Notes under the pieces: generated by a model | Databases searched by the model: none | What the model saw: only the letters and a program-made list of their open reading frames with translations | What the model was told of the DNA's origin: nothing | Part shown: in pieces, positions 49,097-56,066 of the stretch | Layout of the letters: each line of letters starts with the position of its first letter | How positions within the stretch are numbered: position 1 is the stretch's first letter | Made by a program: the position numbers and the translations under genes | Assembly (NCBI RefSeq): GCF_000012865.1 | Contig: NC_007503.1 | Span: 1,462,001-1,526,000, forward strand | Direction: 5' to 3' | Source: Carboxydothermus hydrogenoformans Z-2901 | Lineage (GTDB): Bacteria; Bacillota; Z-2901; Carboxydothermales; Carboxydothermaceae | Length of the DNA stretch: 64,000 nucleotides

Positions 49097-49396
49097 TTAC
49101 TTTTCCTTTTTTTTAGTAACCTTAAAGCCTTCAATAACTCGCTCCCGAATATACGGAGTTAAGTCAAGTATTTTAGCTAACTCTTCTTTATCCAAGTCCC
49201 TTCTTACTTGCTTATATATCGAGCAAATATACCCTGATATTTCTGCTTTCTCTAAACCGTTTTTCCTCATCCAGTTTTTCAGCCGTTCTTCATGCTGTTT
49301 CTTTTCAGCTTCCAGCTCCTGAATCATCCGCCGAAGCCTATCAATTTCAGCTGGCAATTCATTTATCTCCAGCTCTCTCACGAGCTCCACCGCCAC
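49097..49396 (-). CDS. Coiled-coil phage protein (Gp157/Gam-like)
   Basis: 99 residues: a long helix (LPAEIDRLRRMIQELEAEKK, EERLKNWMRKNGLEKAE), then a small beta part (ISGYICSIYKQVRRDLDKEE). The helix plus K-x-x-G-x-x pattern resembles Gp157/Gam-like proteins that accompany Bet recombinases. It lies 14 nt before bet on the same strand. Confidence 0.55.
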   Translation of the reverse strand: MAVELVRELEINELPAEIDRLRRMIQELEAEKKQHEERLKNWMRKNGLEKAEISGYICSIYKQVRRDLDKEELAKILDLTPYIRERVIEGFKVTKKKEK

Positions 49397-49630
49397 CTAA
49401 ACCGCCTCCTCATTATGTTGTAATTTTCCGGTCAACTTGTTGCGTCCATCATAATGTTTTGGTAAATTAAGCATTTTCTCAACTTTCGCCAAACAATCAA
49501 AACATATATCTAAATCTACTTCACGCCAAAAACGCGCGTCAGGTGGAAAACTTGAAATCTTAAGTGCATAAATATTGTTTTCTGTAGTTTCACGATTGCA
49601 AACATCGCATGTATAAAAAACTTTCCGCAT
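49397..49630 (-). CDS. Small Cys-pair (zinc-ribbon-like) phage protein
   Basis: 77 residues with CDVCNRETTEN near residue 8 and DICFDCLAKVEKML near 42, which together can bind one zinc ion. Function unknown. It abuts both neighbours (start and stop codons touch). Confidence 0.55.
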   Translation of the reverse strand: MRKVFYTCDVCNRETTENNIYALKISSFPPDARFWREVDLDICFDCLAKVEKMLNLPKHYDGRNKLTGKLQHNEEAV

Positions 49631-49888
49631 TTAAACCGCCTCCTTGATAATCTCAATCTCTAAATCCGATGCTTTTAAAAAGCTTTTTACAATTTCCAGC
49701 ACATTCGCAATGTATCGTTTTGCATGATATTCATTCTGAAAAGCTCTTCTTGCGAAAACTATTTCCTCGCCAGCAGTTGTTATAAAGTAAACTGATGCAA
49801 TAAAGTTTTCGTGGTATTCATCAATATCCGAGGATATTTTCGCAACATTGTCCATATTGAACATTTCTCCATTATGGCCTATCCACAT
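49631..49888 (-). CDS. Small phage early protein
   Basis: 85 residues starting MWIGHNGEMFNMDNVAKISS, acidic, with alternating strands and a C-terminal helix. Not recognised. Part of the contiguous early run. Confidence 0.5.
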   Translation of the reverse strand: MWIGHNGEMFNMDNVAKISSDIDEYHENFIASVYFITTAGEEIVFARRAFQNEYHAKRYIANVLEIVKSFLKASDLEIEIIKEAV

Positions 49889-49890
49889 GC

Positions 49891-50019
49891 TTAAGCGCTC
49901 CTTTCCAAATTTTGATAAATTACTTTAAGCCTTTCCCAAGCTTTGTTGCATCTTTTTAAGCCTTTAAGCCATTGTCTGAATTCTCGATTTTTCCCTACAA
50001 ACTTGGCCATCATTTTCAT
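49891..50019 (-). CDS. 42-residue basic phage protein
   Basis: ATG at 50019 lies 7 nt after GAGGTG. The product begins MKMMAKFVGKNREFRQWLKG and ends YQNLERSA, a single basic amphipathic region. The stop lies 3 nt before the next gene. No known function. Confidence 0.5.
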   Translation of the reverse strand: MKMMAKFVGKNREFRQWLKGLKRCNKAWERLKVIYQNLERSA

Positions 50020-50099
50020 TCATTGACACCTCACATTGTCAGTGATAAAATGAATTTGGGATGTTTTAGTATGCGGCTTTGAAAGCCGTTTTTTCTTTT

Positions 50100-50330
50100 T
50101 TAAAGAACTCTCCTTGGCGGATAAAAGCGTCTAATGTTTTCATCATCTTTAAATGCCTGAGATTCAAGCCATTGAAGAAACAATCTTTTCGGTATTCTTA
50201 TTTGCCGGCCGATTTTAACTTTTGGAAACGATACCTGGTTCACTATCTCGTAAGCTTTGTTGGTGCCAATCTTCAATACTTTCTTGAGGTCCTCCACCGT
50301 CAGCACTTCTGGAATATCCTCATAATTCAT
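50100..50330 (-). CDS. Excisionase-family DNA-binding protein
   Basis: 76 residues of the HTH_17 type: VLTVEDLKKVLKIGTNKAYE, then the wing FPKVKIGRQIRIPKRLFLQWLE. Such proteins act as excisionases or early regulators. The ATG at 50330 is preceded by GGGAGGGTGAG, so I prefer it to the longer frame, which overlaps the upstream regulator. Confidence 0.75.
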   Translation of the reverse strand: MNYEDIPEVLTVEDLKKVLKIGTNKAYEIVNQVSFPKVKIGRQIRIPKRLFLQWLESQAFKDDENIRRFYPPRRVL

Positions 50331-50347
50331 CTTCTCACCCTCCCTCA

Positions 50348-50782
50348 TTAACCTGAGAAAACCACAGTTAATGCTGCCCCTGCCATCTCGTTGATTTCTT
50401 TTGTAATGCGCTGCCATCTTGGCTTTTCATCTTCATCAATTTCTCCATCACAAATTATTTCAATTATTTCCGGATTAATTTTCTCTACATCGTTTAGTTC
50501 TTTTTGCAGCTTAAGTACAGCCCTGGAAATGTCATTTAAACTAATATCCGGCAAATATCTCCTGCCAATTTTAGTTGAGTTTTTCAAATGCATATAAGCT
50601 AAGTACTTTGCATCGTAAATTTCAATCATTCTTTCTACTACATCGTCCGGAGGAATTGTTTTACCGCTTTCATAATCGGCTAAACTTCTAACGCTAACGT
50701 ATAGCATTTCTGCTGCCTCTTCTTGTGTCAGCCCTGCATTTTTTCTTGCAATTTTATAAATATTGCTGCAATCTCCTTTCAT
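50348..50782 (-). CDS. XRE-family regulator with C-terminal extension
   Basis: 144 residues. The N-terminal helix-turn-helix (NIYKIARKNAGLTQEEAAEM, LYVSVRSLADYESGKTIPP) is clear. The remainder is helical with an acidic segment (CDGEIDEDEKPRW). It is an early-operon transcription factor, second after the Cro-like gene and a small gene. Confidence 0.75.
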   Translation of the reverse strand: MKGDCSNIYKIARKNAGLTQEEAAEMLYVSVRSLADYESGKTIPPDDVVERMIEIYDAKYLAYMHLKNSTKIGRRYLPDISLNDISRAVLKLQKELNDVEKINPEIIEIICDGEIDEDEKPRWQRITKEINEMAGAALTVVFSG

Positions 50783-50882
50783 TGCCTCACCTCCCTTCGT
50801 GGAAGATAATTAAGTTAAGAAATCGTCATTATCGCTTTCCCTCCCGGCCCTACCCCGATTCCCCGCAAGCGGTGGGGCTAAA

Positions 50883-51086
50883 TTAAGCCACAATGCAAAC
50901 TTTGGTTTTGTCCCGATAACCTTGTACCATACGAAACTTATCGTTATCATCCCAACCAGTTGCTCTTAGAAAAAATCCGGCATATTCTCTCCGAACAATC
51001 TCCCTTACCTCCCAAACCATCCCATCAGGATCCATCACCTTATCGCCTTTTTTAAGCTCCCAGATGTCGATGTACTTTTTCCCCAC
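50883..51086 (-). CDS. Small phage early protein
   Basis: 67 residues starting MGKKYIDIWELKKGDKVMDP, with an SH3-like strand pattern (VWEVREIVRREYAGFFLRA). Not recognised. It lies 14 nt after the Cro-like gene. Confidence 0.55.
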   Translation of the reverse strand: MGKKYIDIWELKKGDKVMDPDGMVWEVREIVRREYAGFFLRATGWDDNDKFRMVQGYRDKTKVCIVA

Positions 51087-51100
51087 TCTCCCTCACCTCC

Positions 51101-51331
51101 TTACCCCGCTTTGGTCTGGTGTTTTTCTTGGCGTTCTGCAAAGTTAGAGGGTAAAAAAAGGTCATTAGGAGTAACTTTCAAAATTGCAGCTATATCAAGA
51201 GCAGTTTTCAAAGACATCCTTCGCGTACCATTTTCTATTTGACAGTAATAACTTTCAGATATACCTAATTTTTTGGCCATCTCCATCTGGGTAAGCCCAT
51301 TGGCTTTGCGTAATTGTTTCAGCTTATTCAT
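51101..51331 (-). CDS. Cro-like XRE repressor
   Basis: 76 residues starting MNKLKQLRKANGLTQMEMAK, with KLGISESYYCQIENGTRRMS as the recognition helix region. It is the first gene of the early operon and faces the CI-like repressor across a 159-nt operator region. The ATG at 51331 follows GGAGGGAGA. I infer the role of Cro in the lytic switch. Confidence 0.82.
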   Translation of the reverse strand: MNKLKQLRKANGLTQMEMAKKLGISESYYCQIENGTRRMSLKTALDIAAILKVTPNDLFLPSNFAERQEKHQTKAG

Positions 51332-51346
51332 TGTCTCCCTCCTTCC

Positions 51347-51458
51347 TTGCATTTTGCAAATCTTTGATTTTATTCTAAACCTATCTTTGCATATTGTCAA
51401 GTTTTATTTTTGAATTTGCAAAGAAAATTTTTTTATCTTATCACTTTGCTATTTGCAA
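51347..51458. promoter_or_regulatory. Operator array of the lysis/lysogeny switch
   Basis: Dyads of the form TTGCA-N3-TGCAA: 51347-51359 (TTGCATTTTGCAA, perfect), 51387-51400 (TTGCATATTGTCAA), 51410-51421 (TTGAATTTGCAA) and 51446-51458 (TTGCTATTTGCAA). One covers the -35 of the cro promoter and one lies within the repressor promoter. Confidence 0.6.
51372..51400 (-). promoter_or_regulatory. Early (cro) promoter
   Basis: Perfect TTGACA (minus strand, 51400-51395), 17-nt spacer, TAGAAT (51377-51372), 41 nt before the Cro-like start. Confidence 0.8.
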
Positions 51459-51467
51459 TGTTATAAT
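51438..51467 (+). promoter_or_regulatory. Repressor promoter
   Basis: Weak TTATCA (51438-51443), 18-nt spacer, perfect TATAAT (51462-51467), 24 nt before the repressor start. A weak -35 over an operator fits a CI-controlled promoter. Confidence 0.6.
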
Positions 51468-51490
51468 TTTGGTAAATAGAGGTGATTCTG

Positions 51491-52255
51491 GTGAACTTCG
51501 GGCAAAGACTTCGACAATTGCGTACAGAAAGAGATTTAACTCAGGCAGAATTGGCAAAATTGCTTTCAATTGGGGAATCCACAATATCTTTTTATGAATC
51601 AAATAAACGGCAGCCAGATTTCGATACCCTCATTAAACTCTCAAATTTTTTTAATGTTTCAATAGATTTTCTTCTTGGTCGCACTGATGAAAGTAATAAA
51701 TTTATTCAAAACACCAAAACTATCCCTTTACTTGGGACAATCCGTGCAGGCATTCCTTTATTAGCTGAAGAAAATTGGATTGAGGAGATTGCATTACCAG
51801 CAGGTATAAAAGCGGATTTTGCCTTACAAGTTGAAGGAGAATCAATGATTTATGCTGGGATCTTCCCTGGAGATATTGCATTTTTCAAACAAAGCGAAAC
51901 AGCAACTAATGGACAAATTGTTGCTGCTGGAGTTGTAGAAGAAACTTGGAAAGCGAATCTTAAATTTTATGTGAAAACAAATGGAAAAGCTTTCCTTAGG
52001 TCAGCAAACCCAAAATACAAAGATATTGAGATTACACCACAACACAAAATAATTGGGATTATGACTGGGCTTGTTCGCCATAATCCCCCTTCAATGACAG
52101 ATTATATTTCACTAGTAATTACTAAAGACGAATTTGAAAATTCTTGGATTGAAACAATTGAAACAGCTTTATCTCTTGGAATGTCACCTATTCATGTAAA
52201 ACAATTAATTGAGATACAAGCTACTCTTTCAAAAATGATCAAACCCAATGAGTAA
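51491..52255 (+). CDS. LexA/CI-like phage repressor with S24 autopeptidase
   Basis: About 254 residues. The N-terminal XRE domain (FGQRLRQLRTERDLTQAELA) binds the operators. The cleavage site Ala-Gly is in LLGTIRAGIPLL near residue 83, the catalytic Ser in LQVEGESMIYAGIFPGD near 113, and the general-base Lys in the EETWKANLKFY region near 150. It should self-cleave when RecA is activated, giving SOS induction. The GTG at 51491 has GAGGTG 6 nt upstream. A C-terminal extension of about 55 residues goes beyond the peptidase fold. Confidence 0.9.
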   Translation: MNFGQRLRQLRTERDLTQAELAKLLSIGESTISFYESNKRQPDFDTLIKLSNFFNVSIDFLLGRTDESNKFIQNTKTIPLLGTIRAGIPLLAEENWIEEIALPAGIKADFALQVEGESMIYAGIFPGDIAFFKQSETATNGQIVAAGVVEETWKANLKFYVKTNGKAFLRSANPKYKDIEITPQHKIIGIMTGLVRHNPPSMTDYISLVITKDEFENSWIETIETALSLGMSPIHVKQLIEIQATLSKMIKPNE

Positions 52256-52278
52256 ATTTTAAAGGAGGTTTTTTTATT

Positions 52279-53397
52279 ATGAGTTTTAAAATGGATCAAC
52301 CGGAAAAGTTTCCTTGGTTTAGAAAAATTCCCGGTTTTAGAAGTGGTAAACCTTTAAATATGATAATAGCCTCAATCTTTTATCTTACATACCTGGTTAT
52401 GGCGATTAGCATAATTCGTGAATCATCTAATAATTTTTGGGAAACTGTTGCAATTTTTTCATTAGTCTTTTTGTTACCAATAAGTTTAATTGCCTCAATA
52501 TTTTTAGCTTTTAAGCGTGATCCTCTTTGGAAAAAGTGGTTAGCTGGAGCAGGAATTGCTTTTTTAGTTTTTTTTGTTAGCGTAATAAATTCCCCAACTT
52601 CGCAAGCACCGAATAATAATGCCTCTAAGCCTACTTCAAAACAAGAAGTTGTAGCTACCTCCCAGCAAAATCAATCCACTACTGATTCAATAAGCTCTGA
52701 AAAAACACCTACCATAGCCCCTCAAAGCCAAAATTCACAAACAAATGAAAATACTCAACAGTCCTCCCAAGATCAGCAAGCCCCTATCCCTTTAATTGCC
52801 GCTAAAGTTACAAAAGTAGTTGATGGTGATACTATTTATGTTCGACTTCCCAATGGTTCTGAAGAAAAGGTTAGGTTTATCGGAGTTGACACTCCTGAAA
52901 GCACAATTCAACATGAGCCATATGGCAATGAAGCTTCAAATTATACAAAGTCTAAGTTGGCCGGTAAAACTGTTTACCTTGAAAAAGACGTTAGCGAAAG
53001 AGACAAATATGGAAGATTGCTCCGTTACATTTGGTTAGCAAAGCCCAAAGAAATAAGTGAAAGCGAAATTAGGTCAAAAATGTTTAATGCCATTCTCTTG
53101 CTCGGAGGTTATGCCCAAGTTGCCACTTATCCTCCGGATGTAAAATATGTAGATTACTTTGTCAAGTTTCAACAAGAAGCAAGAGAAGCCGAAAAAGGAC
53201 TTTGGGGAATTTCACCAACTCAAGAAGAAGATATTAGCTTAGCTATTCAGTATGTCGGAAATAAAAATAGTAGGAAATTCCATTACGAGGACTGCCGCTG
53301 GGCTAAAAAAATTGCACCTTCTAATAGGGTTTACTTTAAATCGAGAGAAGCAGCTATAAATGCCGGATATGTTCCTTGTAAAGTATGTAATCCATAG
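52279..53397 (+). CDS. Membrane-anchored SNase-like nuclease with Cys/His tail
   Basis: 372 residues. Three TM helices (about 27-47, 56-78, 86-104); the positive-inside rule (KRDPLWKKW between helices 2 and 3) places the rest outside the cell. A Ser/Thr/Gln-rich linker (105-170) leads to a complete SNase domain with VDGDTIYV, VRFIGVDTPES (Arg, Asp, Glu present) and DKYGRLLRYIW (second Arg). The C-terminus has H-x3-C...PCKVC, an Ada-like zinc site. It starts 23 nt after the repressor gene and so is probably expressed in the lysogen. The SNase part is close to the host lipoprotein at 14804. Confidence 0.85.
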   Translation: MSFKMDQPEKFPWFRKIPGFRSGKPLNMIIASIFYLTYLVMAISIIRESSNNFWETVAIFSLVFLLPISLIASIFLAFKRDPLWKKWLAGAGIAFLVFFVSVINSPTSQAPNNNASKPTSKQEVVATSQQNQSTTDSISSEKTPTIAPQSQNSQTNENTQQSSQDQQAPIPLIAAKVTKVVDGDTIYVRLPNGSEEKVRFIGVDTPESTIQHEPYGNEASNYTKSKLAGKTVYLEKDVSERDKYGRLLRYIWLAKPKEISESEIRSKMFNAILLLGGYAQVATYPPDVKYVDYFVKFQQEAREAEKGLWGISPTQEEDISLAIQYVGNKNSRKFHYEDCRWAKKIAPSNRVYFKSREAAINAGYVPCKVCNP

Positions 53398-53427
53398 CCT
53401 TAAGGCAAAATCCTTGGGGGTATTTAG

Positions 53428-54243
53428 ATGAGTTCTATAGAAAAAATTAAACAATCATTAAAAGAACAAAAAAGTTTATTAATTGGATTATGTTTTTTTA
53501 TTTTGGTATACGTTATAGGCTTAACGCACCCCCAAACAATTCAAGAAAAAGAAGACAATGCCGTTAATAAGACAACTACAACCCAAAAACAAGAACAGCA
53601 ATCTACCTCCGAATTTGTTCCTGCTATAGTTGTCAGAATTCATGACGGTGAAACAATTACAGTACAGCTACCTGATGGAGCTAAGGAGAAAGTTAGACTA
53701 ATTGGTATTGATGCTCCCGTTGAAGATACTCTTATAAATTTAAGCAGTAAAGATCCAGCAAAGTTAACTTTAGCTGATTTATGGGGTAAAACTGTTTATC
53801 TTGAAAAAGATGCTGTTAATAGAGATAGCAATGGTTACTTGCTCCGTTATGTTTGGTTAGAAATACCGGATATTAAACCAAATGTAATAAGTGATTCCGA
53901 AGTACAGAAAAAAATGGTTAATGCCATTCTCTTATTAAATGGGTATGGCAAATATATTAGCACTTCGCCAAATAAAAAATATGAAAGTGAATTAGCGCGA
54001 AGCGAATTTGAAGCTTTTGCTCATAAGAAAGGAATATGGTCAATAAGTACAGCACCACATGCCCCACCCGATTCAAATAAAAGCGTTAAAAAACAAAATA
54101 TTATAGTTTATGTGACATTAACAGGTCATAAATACCATCGTAGCTGGTGCCGATATTTGAAATACAGTAAAATCCCAATTAGTCTTGGTGATGCCATTAA
54201 TGAAGGATATGAGCCTTGTAGTGTGTGTAATCCACCCCAATAA
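53428..54243 (+). CDS. Degenerate membrane-anchored SNase-like paralogue
   Basis: 271 residues. One TM helix (about 17-34), a Thr/Gln-rich linker, an SNase-like domain and the same Cys/His tail (HKYHRSWCRYL...PCSVC). The catalytic set is broken: DTPE is DAPV, so the Glu is missing (VRLIGIDAPVED), and GRLLRY is GYLLRY, so the second Arg is Tyr. The first Arg and the metal-site DGE remain. It is probably not a nuclease but may bind DNA or pair with the upstream copy. It lies 30 nt after that gene. Confidence 0.82.
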   Translation: MSSIEKIKQSLKEQKSLLIGLCFFILVYVIGLTHPQTIQEKEDNAVNKTTTTQKQEQQSTSEFVPAIVVRIHDGETITVQLPDGAKEKVRLIGIDAPVEDTLINLSSKDPAKLTLADLWGKTVYLEKDAVNRDSNGYLLRYVWLEIPDIKPNVISDSEVQKKMVNAILLLNGYGKYISTSPNKKYESELARSEFEAFAHKKGIWSISTAPHAPPDSNKSVKKQNIIVYVTLTGHKYHRSWCRYLKYSKIPISLGDAINEGYEPCSVCNPPQ

Positions 54244-54316
54244 ACTATCTTGTTGGCTTGTTTAAAGAAAAAAGTAGATAAATTGCAGGAATAAATATGC
54301 TAATTAGGAGGTAACA

Positions 54317-54907
54317 ATGCCCACGTTAAGCTTAATGGAATATATTGAAAGTGTTGTAGGGGGATTAGGTGGCTTTTTTCTTGGAATGTTTTTTCTAACA
54401 CTTATTATGTATTTAACTTTTCCAAAAGCAAATTATGGAATTGATATTATTACTGTTCTAATTGTAGAAGCAATAGCTACAGTATTTTTCTTCACTGTAA
54501 AGTATTTTATAAGTAGCTTTATAGATAGCATTTATAAAAAATCTGGAATAAAAGATGTTGATAAAATGAGTGGCGAACAGTTTGAACACTGGCTGGAACT
54601 ATTATTTAAAGACTATGGCTACAAAGTCAAACGAACCCGCAAAACCGCTGATTACGGAGCAGACCTAATTATTGAAAAGGACAATATAAAAATTGCGGTC
54701 CAAGCTAAAAGACATAAAAACAAAGTAGGAATAAAAGCCGTTCAGGAGGCTATTTCAGCAGTAAAATTTTATGGTTGCCAAAAAGCTGCAGTTTGCACCA
54801 ATAACTACTTCACTGAAAATGCGGTAAATCTTGCAAAGGCTAATAATGTTGAGCTAATAGATAGGGATAAGTTAGTAAAGCTTTCTATGGATAGAAGAAA
54901 TAATTAA
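54317..54907 (+). CDS. Membrane-anchored Mrr-like restriction endonuclease
   Basis: 196 residues. Two TM helices (about 14-33 and 41-66) are followed by a restriction-endonuclease-fold domain: MSGEQFEHWLELLFKDYGYK with the helix Glu near 88, then GADLIIEKDNIKIAVQAKRH with the catalytic Asp and Q-x-K. The strands and helix KAAVCTNNYFTENAV complete the Mrr_cat fold. Topology puts the nuclease in the cytoplasm. Such proteins attack foreign or modified DNA. A good ribosome site (AGGAGGT) precedes the ATG. Confidence 0.82.
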   Translation: MPTLSLMEYIESVVGGLGGFFLGMFFLTLIMYLTFPKANYGIDIITVLIVEAIATVFFFTVKYFISSFIDSIYKKSGIKDVDKMSGEQFEHWLELLFKDYGYKVKRTRKTADYGADLIIEKDNIKIAVQAKRHKNKVGIKAVQEAISAVKFYGCQKAAVCTNNYFTENAVNLAKANNVELIDRDKLVKLSMDRRNN

Positions 54908-55006
54908 TAATTATGTCTTATTAGTAGACGTGGAGCATTTTAATCAACTTACTTTTTACTTCAAATAAAAACCAAAAGAATATAAAAGAAGGAGCGATAA
55001 GCTACG

Positions 55007-55810
55007 ATTTACAAAATTTATTGCGACGAAAGTAGACAAACTAATTCTGAATATATATTAGTTGGTGGAATATGGATATTAAAAGAAAAAGGATGGAATT
55101 TTGTAAACGATTTCGAAAAGTTTTGCCAAAATGTTTTAGGCTTAAAAAATCCTATGGGGCACATGAAATGGACTAAAGTCCCCCCATCAGCAAATAGTAA
55201 GTACTTCAAAGCATACGAAAAATTAGTTGACTTATATTTCGAATATAATTCAAAAAATATAATGTTTTTTAGAACCTTAATAGTTAATAAAAACGATTAT
55301 GATTTTACTCATGAAAAATTTTATAAAGGTGATTACGAGGAAGGTTTTTATAACCTCTATTGCCAACTAATATTAAACTGGCTTCAAAAATCAAACGAAT
55401 ATCACATCCGAATAGCTCATCGACCTATAAAAAAAGCTTCTAGAGATGATTGTGAAGAGTTTAGACTTAATTGGTTAAAAGAAAAACTTAATAATAAGTT
55501 TGAAAGTACAATAAATAAATATTCATGGTTTTTCGGTTATCAAAAAGTAAAGCCTCCAGTAATAACTATAGAAAGTAGAGAAGCAAGAGAAAGGAGACTT
55601 ATACAAATAGCCGATATATTAATGGGAGCAGTTGGCTTCTATTGGAATAAAGAACATTTGAAAAGTAACGTCAGAAATGGTAAACTCACACTCGCAAAAT
55701 ACATTGCATCAAAATTAGGAAGAAATGATTTATTGTTTACTACTAAATGGAATGATAAAAGATTTAACATCTTTCTTTTTGATACATCAAAAACCAAGTT
55801 AAAAAAATAA
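55007..55810 (+). CDS. DUF3800 protein with a probable non-canonical ATT start
   Basis: An ATG at 55154 begins a 218-residue frame, but the frame is open 49 codons upstream to 55007 and encodes the DUF3800 signature there (IYKIYCDESRQTNSEYILVG; normally M-x-x-Y-x-D-E-S). A TAA lies three codons before the ATT; no ATG, GTG or TTG is available between. AAGGAG lies 12 nt upstream. The conserved C-terminal QIADILMGAVGFYW is present. DUF3800 has an RNase-H-like fold and is often in defence islands; the activity is unknown. Either ATT (or ACG) starts it or the start has been lost. Confidence 0.75.
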   Translation: MYKIYCDESRQTNSEYILVGGIWILKEKGWNFVNDFEKFCQNVLGLKNPMGHMKWTKVPPSANSKYFKAYEKLVDLYFEYNSKNIMFFRTLIVNKNDYDFTHEKFYKGDYEEGFYNLYCQLILNWLQKSNEYHIRIAHRPIKKASRDDCEEFRLNWLKEKLNNKFESTINKYSWFFGYQKVKPPVITIESREARERRLIQIADILMGAVGFYWNKEHLKSNVRNGKLTLAKYIASKLGRNDLLFTTKWNDKRFNIFLFDTSKTKLKK

Positions 55811-55814
55811 ATTA

Positions 55815-55939
55815 GGCGTCCCTGGGCTAACTGTGTCATAATTCACAGTTATATCTCCGCAGGTGACGCCATTATTCTCAATTTATTTTGGAGGCTATGG
55901 GGACCATCCTACGCAGGGACAGCCCTGTTTCAGATGGCC
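55815..55939. other. Two structured elements downstream of DUF3800
   Basis: First (55815-55870): GGCGTCCCTG pairs with CAGG-t-GACGCC, enclosing a 7-bp hairpin AACTGTG/CACAGTT. Second (55901-55939): GG-a-CCATC pairs with GATGGCC, with an inner CAGGG/CCCTG hairpin and a 5x5 internal loop. GTCCCTG in the first also matches CAGGGAC in the second. ACGCCATTAT is repeated at 55866 and 55952. No T run follows. They could be a small RNA, or ends of a mobile palindromic element. No gene is visible in 55811-56066. Confidence 0.5.
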
Positions 55940-56066
55940 TATTAATATTATACGCCATTATCCAAAAAAAATCCTTCTTTTTTGAAAAATTTTTATGTTA
56001 AATTTTTTGTTAGTGGGGAATTTTTTATTTTCTTTTCTTTCGAACATTTGTTTTGGAGGTGTTACT

